The notes: generated by a model from the letters alone, not told the origin. DNA of 64,000 nt from Microbacterium sp. Leaf288 (GCF_001422925.1 NZ_LMNI01000012.1:496345-560344), one strand, 5' to 3'; positions 16,481 to 27,458 are shown, counted from the stretch's first letter. Translations and numbers: made by a program.

Positions 16481-17680
16481 TCAGGACACCCCGAGTTGTC
16501 CGGACAGGACCATGACGGCCGCGCCGCGCAGGACGATGTCCTGGCCTTGCTCCGTCATCCGCACCCGCACGCCTTCGTCGACGGACGGCGCAAGCGTGCG
16601 CGCGCGGAGTGTCTCGACGGTCTGCTCCGCAAGGGAGCCGCCGAGGAGTTCAGGGGGGCCGGAGAGGACGATCTCCGACACATCGAGCGCGCCGACCACC
16701 GGGGCCAGGGCGATGCCGAGCCGCTCCCCCGCGTCGCGGAGGATGCCCTCGTGGGCGGCGGGATCGGCCGCCGCGTTCAGTCGCGAGGTCAGCGACGGCA
16801 CCGAGAGCCAGGCTTCGAGGCATCCGACCTTGCCGCATGCGCATTGCGGGCCGCCGTCGGTGCCGACGGTGACGTGGCCGATCTCGCCCGCGGCGAAGCG
16901 GCTGCCGCGCATGGGCTGGCCCGCCAGCAGCAGCCCGGAGCCGACGCCTCGCCCGACCTTGACGAGCAGCACGTCGTCGGGAGCGCCGCCGAACGTGTAC
17001 TCGGCGAGCACGGCTGCGTTGGCGTCGTTGGCGACCAGGACCGGAACCCCGAGGGCGTTGCGCAGCGCGCCCTCCAGGTCGAAACCGGCCCAGCCGAAGT
17101 TGGGTGCCGTGAGGATGACTCCCCGATCGTCGACGACACCGGGGGTGCCGACGCCCACGCCCAGCACCGGCGCGTGCGACTCGGCGACGAGCGCGCGGGC
17201 GAGTTCGACGACCGTGTCGACGAGAGCATCGGCCGCGGGGACCGCGACCTCGCGACGCGCGACGATGCCGCCGTCGAGGGTCAGGACGGCGCCGATGAAG
17301 GTGTCGCTGCCCGACAGGTCGAGCCCGATGATGCGGTGACCGGCGTGGTCGAGGTCGACGAGGATCGCGGGCTTGCCAGGACCCGAGGCCTCGCGCACCC
17401 CCATCTCGGCGACGAACCCGTCGGCGATGAGCTCGGCCACGAGGTCGGAGATCGTGACCCGGGTGAGCCCCGTCTCACGCGACAGGTCGGCGCGGCTCAT
17501 CGCGCCCTGGTGGAACAGGGTCTGGAGCACGAGCGAGCGGTTGTGGCCGCGCGCGTGCTCGGGAAGGACCTTCGCACCCTGGCGGAGCGTGCGTCCGGGG
17601 GCGAATGCGCGGGCATTCGTGGTGGGGCTCTGCGGCGCGTCGATAATGGAAGGGCCGCGTCGCGCTTCCGTGTTGGGCAT
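16481..17680 (-). CDS. ROK family transcriptional repressor (NagC/XylR-like)
   Basis: A 399-residue protein with an N-terminal winged helix (MSRADLSRETGLTRVTISDLVAEL, about residues 61-84) fused to a ROK sugar-binding domain. The ROK part has GLDLSGSDTF in place of the kinase phosphate motif and the zinc cluster CACGKVGCLEAW near residue 280. Such proteins bind an amino sugar or its phosphate and release DNA. It sits upstream of the GlcNAc importer operon and has a palindrome just before its own start, so autoregulation and control of the nag genes are likely. An extended, disordered N-terminus of about 45 residues precedes the helix-turn-helix. Confidence 0.92.
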   Translation of the reverse strand: MPNTEARRGPSIIDAPQSPTTNARAFAPGRTLRQGAKVLPEHARGHNRSLVLQTLFHQGAMSRADLSRETGLTRVTISDLVAELIADGFVAEMGVREASGPGKPAILVDLDHAGHRIIGLDLSGSDTFIGAVLTLDGGIVARREVAVPAADALVDTVVELARALVAESHAPVLGVGVGTPGVVDDRGVILTAPNFGWAGFDLEGALRNALGVPVLVANDANAAVLAEYTFGGAPDDVLLVKVGRGVGSGLLLAGQPMRGSRFAAGEIGHVTVGTDGGPQCACGKVGCLEAWLSVPSLTSRLNAAADPAAHEGILRDAGERLGIALAPVVGALDVSEIVLSGPPELLGGSLAEQTVETLRARTLAPSVDEGVRVRMTEQGQDIVLRGAAVMVLSGQLGVS

Positions 17681-17684
17681 GTTT

Positions 17685-17707
17685 GTTAGTAGACCTTACG
17701 AACTAAC
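17685..17707 (-). promoter_or_regulatory. Probable ROK repressor operator
   Basis: The inverted repeat GTTAGT-N11-ACTAAC begins five bases upstream of the repressor start codon. Position and form suggest an autoregulatory ROK site. A partial relative, GTTAGGACTCTTTAC (4604-4618), precedes the GH20 gene. Confidence 0.55.
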
Positions 17708-17901
17708 ATTTCGCAAGTCTCCGACCCAATTTGGGCGGATGCTTTACAAAACCGTGATCCGCCACGTTCTGATCGTTACCGAGGTGCGCGCGGGTTTCCT
17801 GCCGTGACCGGCGGTTCGTGCGTGACCAGCCCGTGACCTCGGCACCCAGGCGCGTCGCCTACCATGGGGGGGGAAGCGTTGATCACAGTCGGGGGTGTGG
17901 C

Positions 17902-19941
17902 GTGACTAATCTGGCGACCGAGTCGCAGGGCAGGAAGGCGTCCGGGGATGACGCCGTCCAGGCCGAGCAGGCCGTCGAGGACGAGCAGTCCGAGTCGGCG
18001 GAGACCACGGAATCGAATGCCGTGAACGGGACGGATGCTGAGGCCCCGGCGGATGCCGAGACGGCCGATTCCGTCGTGCCCGCGGACGCGGAGGACTCCC
18101 CCGCTGGCGAGGCGGACGAGACACCCGAAGCTGAAGCCGAGGCTGTCGACGACGCAGAAGAGTCGCCCGAAGCCGAGGTCGACGAGGCCTCTGAGCCCGC
18201 AGCCGCTGAGGGCGGCGCTCCCACGGACGAGGCAGAGCCCATCGACGAGGCCGCGGAGCCCGTCGACGAGGCAGAGCCAATCGACGAGGCCGCGGAGCCC
18301 GTCGACGAGGCAGAGCCCATCGACGAGGCCGCCGAGCCCATCGACGAGGCAGAGCCCATCGACGAGGCCGCCGAGCCCATCGACGAGGCAGAGCCCGAGT
18401 CATCCGTCATCGCCGACACCGATGCCGATGCCGATGCCGATGCCGAGACGGTCGCCGTCGCGACGACCGCGCTCGCACCCGCCGCGGACCTCTCCGCCGA
18501 GCCCGCGACCGCCGTCGCCACGGCCACCGGGACCGCTCCGGCCGACGGCTCCCCCACCTTCGCGTGGGCGCCGGCCGAGCCCCAGCCGAAGAAGAAGCGC
18601 ACCGCGATCTGGGTCGGTGCAGCCGCGGGTGTCGCCGTGGTCGGTCTCGTCGTCTCGTCGCTGGTGCTCATCGCTCCCGGCACCACGGTCGCCGGGGTGC
18701 CGGTCGGGTGGCTGACGCCTGGCGCGGCAGCCGACGCCATCGAGCAGCGTCTGGCCGAGACCACGGTCGTGCTCACCGGCGCGGGCGAGGACGCCGAGGT
18801 CACCGGCGCCGAACTGGGCGCCGCGGTAGACGCGAAGGCCCTCGCCGACGCCGCGTTCGCGCAGCACCCGATGTGGAACCCCACCGCGTGGTTCGCCGCG
18901 ACCGATGCCGAGATCGAGCTCGACCCGGCGTCCGCCACTGCAGCCCTCCGCGAGGTCGCGCCGCAGCTCTACACCGACCCGACCGACGCGACGCTGGCGT
19001 TCGACGCAGCCACCGCGTCGTATGTCTCCACGCCGGCCGTCGCCGGTGCGGGGATCGACGTGGCCGCCGTCCAGGGCGCCATCCAGGCGGCCTTCGAGGC
19101 CGGCGAGACGCGCGTGCAGCTCGACCCGGTCCCGTCCGAGGTTCCCGCCGACATCTCTACCGAGACCGCCGACGCGACCGTCGCGCAGCTGAACGGCATG
19201 CTCGACACGGCCGGCTTCTATGTGGGTGAAGAGCGTACGGTGCCGATCGACCGCGCGACGCTGGCAGCCTGGCTGACCGTCGCACCCGACCCCGAGAACG
19301 CCGCGTACGACATCACCGCCGACACGGCCGCGATCCAGGCCGCGGTGGACGCTCTTCCGGCGGCGGTCAATCGGCCGGCCGAGAACGGCGCCGTCATCAC
19401 CAACTCGGCCGGCAAGGTCCTCCGCGAGGAGGCGCCCGGGATCTCGGGACGCGAGGTCGGCGACACCACGAACTTCGCCTCCGACTTCGCCACGCAGCTG
19501 GCCGCCGGCAACGCGGTGTTCGAGACGCCCGTGACCGAGGTCGCGCCCGTCGTCTCCACGTTGGCCCGCACCGTCGAGGTCGACCTGTCGAGCCAGACCG
19601 CGACCCTCTTCGAGAACGGCAACGTGGTCGCCTCGTACACGATCTCGTCGGGGCTCTCCGGCACGCCGACGCCCACCGGCCACTTCACCGTGAACGCCTT
19701 CACGCGCGTCCAGGACATGGGCGCGCTGTGCTACAACCCGGCCGCGGTGAACAGCTACTGCACGAAGGACGTGCCGTGGATCACCTGGTTCGCACCGGAC
19801 ATCGCGTTCCACGGCGCGTCGAACTTCCGAAGCCGTCTGGGCTTTCCGCAGAGCCACGGCTGCGTGAACATGTGGAACGACGATGCCAAGTTCGTCTACG
19901 ACTGGACCGCGCGCGGCACCGAGGTCTGGGTCCACGCCTGA
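17902..19941 (+). CDS. L,D-transpeptidase (YkuD domain) with acidic cytoplasmic repeat region
   Basis: A 679-residue membrane-anchored wall enzyme that forms 3-3 cross-links or attaches proteins in peptidoglycan. Residues 1-230 are highly acidic and include four 13-residue repeats. A single membrane helix follows (IWVGAAAGVAVVGLVVSSLV, about 233-255), then two tandem peptidoglycan-binding-like modules (about 275-545), then the YkuD domain. The catalytic motif is SHGCVNM with Cys654, and the conserved His is in AFHGAS. The start GTG 17902 is chosen for GGGGG upstream; an in-frame GTG at 17818 is less likely. Confidence 0.88.
   Translation: MTNLATESQGRKASGDDAVQAEQAVEDEQSESAETTESNAVNGTDAEAPADAETADSVVPADAEDSPAGEADETPEAEAEAVDDAEESPEAEVDEASEPAAAEGGAPTDEAEPIDEAAEPVDEAEPIDEAAEPVDEAEPIDEAAEPIDEAEPIDEAAEPIDEAEPESSVIADTDADADADAETVAVATTALAPAADLSAEPATAVATATGTAPADGSPTFAWAPAEPQPKKKRTAIWVGAAAGVAVVGLVVSSLVLIAPGTTVAGVPVGWLTPGAAADAIEQRLAETTVVLTGAGEDAEVTGAELGAAVDAKALADAAFAQHPMWNPTAWFAATDAEIELDPASATAALREVAPQLYTDPTDATLAFDAATASYVSTPAVAGAGIDVAAVQGAIQAAFEAGETRVQLDPVPSEVPADISTETADATVAQLNGMLDTAGFYVGEERTVPIDRATLAAWLTVAPDPENAAYDITADTAAIQAAVDALPAAVNRPAENGAVITNSAGKVLREEAPGISGREVGDTTNFASDFATQLAAGNAVFETPVTEVAPVVSTLARTVEVDLSSQTATLFENGNVVASYTISSGLSGTPTPTGHFTVNAFTRVQDMGALCYNPAAVNSYCTKDVPWITWFAPDIAFHGASNFRSRLGFPQSHGCVNMWNDDAKFVYDWTARGTEVWVHA
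18229..18396 (+). repeat. 39-base tandem repeat, four copies plus a partial one
   Basis: The unit encodes EAEPIDEAAEPVD. Copies 1 and 2 end in PVD and copies 3 and 4 in PID, and a partial EAEP follows. It lies in the frame of the L,D-transpeptidase, in the region predicted to be cytoplasmic. Copy number could change by slippage without breaking the frame. Confidence 0.9.
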
Positions 19942-19956
19942 CCGCGGTCACGCCTC

Positions 19957-19988
19957 CACGCTGACCCGCCGCCGCGCGGGTCGGCGTG
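19957..19988. terminator. Terminator hairpin after the L,D-transpeptidase gene
   Basis: CACGC...GACCCGC pairs with GCGGGTC...GCGTG, with one unpaired base on each arm, 15 bases after the stop codon. Confidence 0.65.
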
Positions 19989-20040
19989 CTCCAGCGGCAG
20001 CACTGCGCGACCTCGGGATCAACAGCCCCGGAGACGACGG

Positions 20041-20068
20041 GAGGGCGGATGCGGCAGCATCCGCCCTC
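20041..20068. terminator. Second hairpin in the convergent gap
   Basis: Perfect 12-base arms GAGGGCGGATGC / GCATCCGCCCTC with a four-base loop GGCA, followed by CTCTCT. It probably terminates transcription between the convergent transpeptidase and isocitrate dehydrogenase genes. Confidence 0.75.
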
Positions 20069-20147
20069 TCTCGTACGTCAGGCGTTCACGTTTCGACAGG
20101 CCCGCCGCTGACGCGTCGGACGCTCGACGACCGGGCTTCCTGCTCGA

Positions 20148-22376
<2,229 letters not shown>

Positions 22377-22428
22377 CAGTCACGTCCTTCTTGCGGGTCG
22401 GCGTTCAGCCTATCGCAAGCGGCCGAGA

Positions 22429-22446
22429 TATCTCGACGTCAAGATA
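22429..22446. promoter_or_regulatory. Palindromic operator in the icd/GNAT divergent promoter region
   Basis: TATCTCGA-CG-TCAAGATA: eight-base arms with one mismatch. The TCTTGA/TCAAGA-type half-sites resemble MarR-family boxes. It overlaps a 12-base palindrome CGAGATATCTCG (22424-22435). A -10-like TAGGCT for icd lies at 22407-22412 on the minus strand, so the site would cover the icd -35 region. Confidence 0.55.
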
Positions 22447-22509
22447 CTTCGGCGTATGAACACCGTGTTAATCCGACGTCCGGACGATGCCGGATGCCGC
22501 CATGAGGGC

Positions 22510-22515
22510 TAGCCT
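22510..22515 (+). promoter_or_regulatory. -10 element TAGCCT of the GNAT gene
   Basis: It ends seven bases before the ATG at 22523, which predicts a leaderless mRNA and supports that start over an upstream in-frame ATG at 22487. Confidence 0.5.
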
Positions 22516-22522
22516 GTCGTCC

Positions 22523-22975
22523 ATGGGTGATCTGCGACTCGTCGAACTGTCCGCCGCGACCATCGTGGCGGTCAACAATATGTCGCTCAAGCCCGGCCAG
22601 GAGGAATACCTCTCGCCGGTGAGCTACGGCATCGCGGCGACGGTCGTGAACCCGCAGACGACCTGGCAGCGCGTGGTGGTCGACGGCGAAGAGGTCGTCG
22701 CGTTCGTCAGCGGCAACTTCGACCTCGACGACCCGCAGGAGCACTTCCGCTCGGTGCTGTGGCGCATCAACGTCGACGCCGACGACCAGGGCCGCGGCGT
22801 CGGCCGCTTCGCCGTCGCGGGGCTTCTCGAAGAGGCGCGCAACCGCGGGATGGACCACGTGAACGTCATCTACGAGGCCGGCGAAGGCGGTCCGCAGGCA
22901 TTCTTCGAGCGCGTGGGCTTCACACCGGTCGGCGAGACCGAGTACGGTGAAGTGATCGCAGAGATCCGTCTCTGA
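22523..22975 (+). CDS. GNAT family N-acetyltransferase
   Basis: A 150-residue acetyl-CoA-dependent acetyltransferase. The core has the beta-4 strand VLWRINVDADDQGRGVGRFAVAGLLEEAR with the acetyl-CoA pyrophosphate loop QGRGVGR (near residue 92) and the motif B segment QAFFERVGFTPVGETEYGEV at the end. The N-terminal part (SLKPGQEEYLSPVSYGIA) resembles GNATs of spermine/spermidine acetyltransferase (PaiA/BltD) type, so a polyamine or diamine is a possible acceptor, but this is weak. The gene is monocistronic, transcribed away from icd and followed by a terminator. Confidence 0.85.
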   Translation: MGDLRLVELSAATIVAVNNMSLKPGQEEYLSPVSYGIAATVVNPQTTWQRVVVDGEEVVAFVSGNFDLDDPQEHFRSVLWRINVDADDQGRGVGRFAVAGLLEEARNRGMDHVNVIYEAGEGGPQAFFERVGFTPVGETEYGEVIAEIRL

Positions 22976-23038
22976 CGCAGAGCCGCACGATCGACCCGAA
23001 GACTTCCCCACACAGCGCCCGCCGGGCGCACAGAGACC

Positions 23039-23084
23039 GGCGGCGGGGCCTCGAATACCCCTCCCCCATCGAGACCCCGTCGCC
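23039..23084. terminator. Terminator hairpin after the GNAT gene
   Basis: Sixteen-base arms (23039-23054 and 23069-23084) pair with two mismatches around a C-rich loop, about 65 bases after the GNAT stop. Confidence 0.65.
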
Positions 23085-23124
23085 TTCTCGGTCCAGACCG
23101 TCGAAACGCTTCCGCGCGACGCGC

Positions 23125-23130
23125 TAGGGT
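23125..23130 (+). promoter_or_regulatory. -10 element TAGGGT of the esterase gene
   Basis: It ends six bases before the GTG at 23137, which predicts a leaderless mRNA. Confidence 0.5.
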
Positions 23131-23136
23131 GAGCGC

Positions 23137-24105
23137 GTGCCGAGATTCGATCTGTCCCCCGCTGAGCTCGCGGACTACGCCCCCGACGTCCGCGAACCCG
23201 CCGACTTCGACGCCTTCTGGGCCGAAACGCTCGCGCAGTCGCGGCAGTGGGATGCCTCCCCCGACGTCGTGCGCCTCGAGACGCCGTACACGCTGGTCGA
23301 CATCTTCGACGTGACGTTCCCCGGCTTCGGCGGCGACCCGGTCAAGGCGTGGCTGACCCTCCCGGCCGGTGCCGCAGGCCCCCTCCCGGCGGTGGTCGAG
23401 TACCAGGGCTACGGCGGCGGCCGCGGACTCGCCGGCGAGCGCCTCGGCTGGGCCGCCGCCGGCTACGCCCACCTCTTCATGGACACCCGCGGCCAGGGCT
23501 CGATGTGGGGCTCGGGCGGCGACACCCTCGACCCGCACGGCACCGGTCCCTCGTCATCGGGTTTCATGACCCGCGGCATCGAGGATCCCGAGACCTACTA
23601 CTACCGCCGGGTCTTCACGGATGCGGTGCGCGCCGTCGACGCCCTGCGCACGCTCCCGCAGGTCGACGCCGGCCGCATCGCCGTGTGCGGCGCGAGCCAG
23701 GGCGGCGGCATCGCCATCGCCGCGGCGGGATTGTCGGACGGCCTCGTCGCCGTCATGCCCGACGTGCCGTTCCTCTGCCACTTCGAGCGCGCCGTCGGCC
23801 TCACCGGCGACGACCCCTACCAGGAGGTCGTGCGGTACCTCGCCGTGCATCGCGGTCGCGACGAGCGCGTGTTCGAGACGCTGTCGTACTTCGACGGCGT
23901 GAACATGGCGAAGAGAGCGGATGCTGCGGCCCTGTACTCCGTCGCCCTGATGGACACCATCTGCCCGCCGTCGACCGTGTATGCGGCGTACAACCGTCAC
24001 ACCCACCCGGCGAAGCAGATCGAGGTATACACGCACAACGGCCACGAGGGCGGTCAGGCGTTCCAATTCCCGAAACAGGCTCGCTTCCTCACCGACCTGA
24101 TCTGA
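23137..24105 (+). CDS. Acetyl xylan esterase/cephalosporin C deacetylase family hydrolase
   Basis: A 322-residue cytoplasmic alpha/beta hydrolase of the AXE1 family (carbohydrate esterase 7-like), of usual length for the family. The nucleophile Ser is in GASQGGG near residue 188, the Asp in MDTICPPST near 272, and the His in NGHEGG near 303. Also conserved are RGQGSMWG (near 113) and the YYYRRVFTDAVRAVD helix. It removes acetyl groups from acetylated oligosaccharides. It converges on the alpha-galactosidase gene, 13 bases away, next to a mannan utilisation locus, so acetylated (gluco)mannan oligomers are plausible substrates. Confidence 0.92.
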   Translation: MPRFDLSPAELADYAPDVREPADFDAFWAETLAQSRQWDASPDVVRLETPYTLVDIFDVTFPGFGGDPVKAWLTLPAGAAGPLPAVVEYQGYGGGRGLAGERLGWAAAGYAHLFMDTRGQGSMWGSGGDTLDPHGTGPSSSGFMTRGIEDPETYYYRRVFTDAVRAVDALRTLPQVDAGRIAVCGASQGGGIAIAAAGLSDGLVAVMPDVPFLCHFERAVGLTGDDPYQEVVRYLAVHRGRDERVFETLSYFDGVNMAKRADAAALYSVALMDTICPPSTVYAAYNRHTHPAKQIEVYTHNGHEGGQAFQFPKQARFLTDLI

Positions 24106-24118
24106 ACCGCGGCCCTGG

Positions 24119-26254
24119 TCAGAGGGCCTCGAGATGGAGCACGAACGCCTGCAGCGGCCACAGCGTCGGCAGCTGCAGGCCGACCTCGGCGAGCAGCGAC
24201 CCCGGCAGCTCGATCTCGCCGGCGGTGAACCACTCCGGAGCGATCCAGCCGTACTCGGCAGCGCCGATCTCGCGGCGCACGCGCACCCGGTAGCGACGGT
24301 CTCGGTCGAGCCCGGGAACGCGGAGGCGCTCGGCGCGAGCATCCTCGAGGCTCGCCACCGTCGCCACGACGACGACCGCCGCGTCGTCCGTGACGAAGCC
24401 CGTCGCACGCCAGGCGGGATCGCGCAGCTCGGGGTGCAGCATCCGTCCGCCGTGGACGATCGGCCGCAGCTCCTTGTAGAGCGCCGCGAACCGCGTGATG
24501 GCGGCGGTCTCGTCGTCGTCGCACGACAGGATGTCCCACTCGAACCCGGCCGAGCCCATGAGGCTCGTCGCCATGCGGTACGACAGTGCGGTGGTGCGCC
24601 CCGACGAGTGCGACGTCGTCGGTCCGACGTGCGCGCCGACGAGTTCGGGCGGCAGCAGCAGGCCGGTCCAGCGCTGGATGTCCTGGCGTTCCACCGGGTC
24701 GTTCGAGTCGCTCGCCCACACCCGGTCGGTCACCTCGAGGATCCCGAGGTCGGTGCGTGCACCCCCGCTCGAGCAGGACTCGATCTCGAGCGACGGATGC
24801 CGCGACTTCAGCTGCGCGATGAGCTCGTAGACTGCCGTCGTCTGGGCGTGCCCGCCGGGGCGCCCGTTGTGCATGCTCTCGACGAGGTCTCGGTTGTGGT
24901 CCCACTTGATGAAGTCGATGCCGAGCTCGCCCACGAGCGCGTCGATCTGTCCGAGCACATGGGCGTAGGCGGCCGGATTCGCGAGATCCATGACGTACTG
25001 CCCGCGCCACGACACCGCCGGATCGTGCTCGAGGTGCCCTGCGTGGTGCAGGAGCCAGTCCGGGTGGGCGCGCGCCACGTCGGAGTCGAGGCTGATCATC
25101 TCGGGCTCGAACCACAGCCCGAACTGCATGCCCAGCTCGTGCACGCGCGCCGCGAGTGGACCGAGACCGTCGGGCCACACCGCCCGGTCGACGACCCAGT
25201 CGCCGAGACTCGTGGTGTCGTCGCGCCGCCCCTGGAACCACCCGTCGTCGAGCACGAACCGCTCGACGCCGACCGCGGCTGCGCGTTCGGCGAGCGCGGC
25301 GAGCCGGGTGGGTTCGTGGTCGAAGTAGACGGCCTCCCACGTGTTGAGCACAAGGGGGCGGGCGGATGACGGATGCTGCGGCCGCGCGCGCAGCCAGGTA
25401 TGCACGCGGTGCGCGAAACCGTCGAGGCCCTCGGCCGTGCGCACGAAGGCCGTGCGAGGCGCCCGGTACTCCTGGCCCGGCGCGAGCCGGATCTCGCCGG
25501 GACGCAGCAGCTCCCCCGCGCCGATGAGCGTCACCGCGTCGGTGACGCGGTCTATCCGCGTCGTGAGGTCGCTCGACCAGGCGAGGTGCACACCCCACAG
25601 CGCGCCGGTCTGCCAGCGCGGAGCGCCGATCCCCGCGATCGTCGCGACCGGGTTGTCGTGCCCCGGGCGGCCGCGCCGCGTCTGCCGCACCGTCGCCCCG
25701 GCGGGCATCGACGTCACGACCGGGCGCTTCTCGCGCGCCCAGCGGCCGTCGAAGGTCAGCAGCGTGTCGGTCGTCGACGGCACCGGCAGCGTCGCCTCGA
25801 GCCAGTCGACGTCGACCGGCGCGGCACCCGTCGCTCCCTCGTGCGCGAGCGCGTGCTGCACCCACACGACGCCGCCGGCCTCGATGCCCACCGTGATCGC
25901 CAGACGCAGGCCGGATGCCGCGTCCCGCGCCTCGACGGTGAACGACCGGTCGTCGGCCTCGATGCCTGTCACGTCCCACCGCGCGTGGTGCACGACGCCG
26001 TCGCGGCGCAGCTGCATCCCGGGGCGCCCCGTCCAGCCGTCGCCCTCCTGCGGGGACAGCGAGACCTGCCACGCGGCGTCGAGCGTGCCCGGAGCGGTCT
26101 GGCGGCTCAGCGCCTTCGCGAGGGCATCGGCATCGGCATCGGTGATCCCGCCGACGGGCGCACCCCAGTGCAGCACGTGCGGAAGACCCGGACCACGGGC
26201 GTCGACGAGCACGCCGACGCCCTCGCTCTCGAGACGGATGAAGCCGGGGGTCAT
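24119..26254 (-). CDS. Alpha-galactosidase, GH36
   Basis: A 711-residue glycosidase of family GH36. The N-terminal beta-sandwich (about residues 1-320) precedes the catalytic barrel. The barrel holds DDGWFQGRRDD, GLWFEPEMI, the nucleophile Asp in FIKWDHNRDL (about 447-456) and the acid/base Asp in WASDSNDPVERQ (about 512-520). No signal peptide is seen, so it acts in the cytosol, removing alpha-1,6-galactosyl branches from imported galactomannan or raffinose-type oligosaccharides. The start ATG 26254 overlaps the end of the LacI gene (ATGA). Confidence 0.94.
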   Translation of the reverse strand: MTPGFIRLESEGVGVLVDARGPGLPHVLHWGAPVGGITDADADALAKALSRQTAPGTLDAAWQVSLSPQEGDGWTGRPGMQLRRDGVVHHARWDVTGIEADDRSFTVEARDAASGLRLAITVGIEAGGVVWVQHALAHEGATGAAPVDVDWLEATLPVPSTTDTLLTFDGRWAREKRPVVTSMPAGATVRQTRRGRPGHDNPVATIAGIGAPRWQTGALWGVHLAWSSDLTTRIDRVTDAVTLIGAGELLRPGEIRLAPGQEYRAPRTAFVRTAEGLDGFAHRVHTWLRARPQHPSSARPLVLNTWEAVYFDHEPTRLAALAERAAAVGVERFVLDDGWFQGRRDDTTSLGDWVVDRAVWPDGLGPLAARVHELGMQFGLWFEPEMISLDSDVARAHPDWLLHHAGHLEHDPAVSWRGQYVMDLANPAAYAHVLGQIDALVGELGIDFIKWDHNRDLVESMHNGRPGGHAQTTAVYELIAQLKSRHPSLEIESCSSGGARTDLGILEVTDRVWASDSNDPVERQDIQRWTGLLLPPELVGAHVGPTTSHSSGRTTALSYRMATSLMGSAGFEWDILSCDDDETAAITRFAALYKELRPIVHGGRMLHPELRDPAWRATGFVTDDAAVVVVATVASLEDARAERLRVPGLDRDRRYRVRVRREIGAAEYGWIAPEWFTAGEIELPGSLLAEVGLQLPTLWPLQAFVLHLEAL

Positions 26255-27276
26255 GCGGGGGTCCTCTCTGCGGGGGTGCGTTCGCCGGTGCCGCGCTCGA
26301 CGATCCAGGTCGGCATCTCGAGCTGGCGGGTGAAGCCGGCGGGATCCTGCATGCGCTCGATCGCGAGCGTCGCAGCGGCCCTGCCGAGCGCCAGCGGGTC
26401 GTAACTGATCACGGTCACCCCGAGCACGTCGGCGGTGTCGAAGTCGTCGAAGCCGACGAGGGCCGTGCGGCCGTCGTCGTGGAGGTCGCGCAGCACGCGC
26501 AGTGCGCCGATCGTGACGCGGTTGTTGCCGGTGATGATGGCGGTGGGCGCGTCGTCGCGGTGGAGCAGATCGGCGATGAGGCTGTCGGCGGGTCGCGACA
26601 GGTCGTCTTCGAGGCGCTCCCACGCCGAGGAGTCGCGGATGCCGTATGCCGCCAGGGCGTCGCGATAGCCGCGCAGGCGCTCGGCCTGCGTGTAGACGGA
26701 CGCCGGGTTGCAGATGTAGCCGATGCGCCGGTGGCCGCGCTCGAGCAGTCGCGTCGTGGCGTCGAACACCCCGCGGTGGTTCTCGAGCACGATCGAATCC
26801 GCGACGAGGTTGCGTGCCGGCCGGTCGATCGCGATCACGGGCGTGCCGAGATGGCGCTCGCCCTCGAGGTACGACTGGTCGTCGGCGACGGGAATGAGCA
26901 GCAGCGCGCCGAGGCGCTGACCGAGGAGGGCGTCGGCGACGCGCTCCTCTCCCTCGGCGGTGTCGTCGGTGGTCGCGACGACCAGCGAGAAGCCGTGCGC
27001 CGACAGCTCGCGTTCGATGCCGGCGGCGAGCTTGTAGTAGAACGGGTTGTTCAGCTCGCCCATGATGAACCCGATCGTGTTCGTCGGGCCGCCGCGGCGC
27101 AGATTGCGCGCCAGCGGGTTGGGGCGGAAACGCAGCCGCTTCGCGGCGCCGAGCACGCGCTCCACCGTCTCCGGCGCGACGAGGTCGCGGTGCGTGAAGA
27201 CGCGCGAGACCGTCTTCGAGCTCACTCCCGCGAGTCGCGCGACGTCTTCGAGCGTCGCGCGCTGCTGAACGGTCAT
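26251..27276 (-). CDS. LacI family transcriptional regulator
   Basis: A 341-residue repressor. The N-terminal LacI helix-turn-helix is TLEDVARLAGVSSKTVSRVFT (about residues 7-27) with hinge helix ... RPNPLARNLRRG, followed by the periplasmic-binding-like sensor domain (NTIGFIMGELNNPFYYKLAAGIE, ALVGFDDFDTADVLGVTVISYD). The start ATG 27276 has a perfect AAGGAGG. It is divergent from the importer/mannosidase operon and co-transcribed with the GH36 gene, so it probably controls both through sites at 27324-27342 and about 27464-27473. Confidence 0.94.
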   Translation of the reverse strand: MTVQQRATLEDVARLAGVSSKTVSRVFTHRDLVAPETVERVLGAAKRLRFRPNPLARNLRRGGPTNTIGFIMGELNNPFYYKLAAGIERELSAHGFSLVVATTDDTAEGEERVADALLGQRLGALLLIPVADDQSYLEGERHLGTPVIAIDRPARNLVADSIVLENHRGVFDATTRLLERGHRRIGYICNPASVYTQAERLRGYRDALAAYGIRDSSAWERLEDDLSRPADSLIADLLHRDDAPTAIITGNNRVTIGALRVLRDLHDDGRTALVGFDDFDTADVLGVTVISYDPLALGRAAATLAIERMQDPAGFTRQLEMPTWIVERGTGERTPAERTPA

Positions 27277-27323
27277 CGGGGCCTCCTTGCCGGCGGGGTT
27301 CACGCTAGCACCTGGCGTCCGGA

Positions 27324-27342
27324 AATGTCCACGTAGGACATT
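27324..27342. promoter_or_regulatory. Palindrome upstream of the LacI gene
   Basis: AATGTCC-ACGTA-GGACATT, a perfect seven-base inverted repeat 47 bases before the LacI start. It is unlike a classical LacI box and may bind another regulator or form part of the lacI promoter. Confidence 0.5.
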
Positions 27343-27458
27343 GCTCAGACATCGGGATGCCGCGTGGCGAAGGGATTACGAAATAATCCCAGTTCAGTGG
27401 GCTTGTTTCTTCGAACCTCGACGATCGGACAGGACAAGACAGCGATGACATCGAACGC

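Noticed and set aside
18229..18396. Regularly spaced repeats, possible CRISPR array
   Set aside because: The units are contiguous 39-base tandem repeats without unique spacers and keep the reading frame of the L,D-transpeptidase.
22377..22522. Possible riboswitch upstream of icd
   Set aside because: The region contains protein-binding-type palindromes but no conserved aptamer blocks that I recognise.
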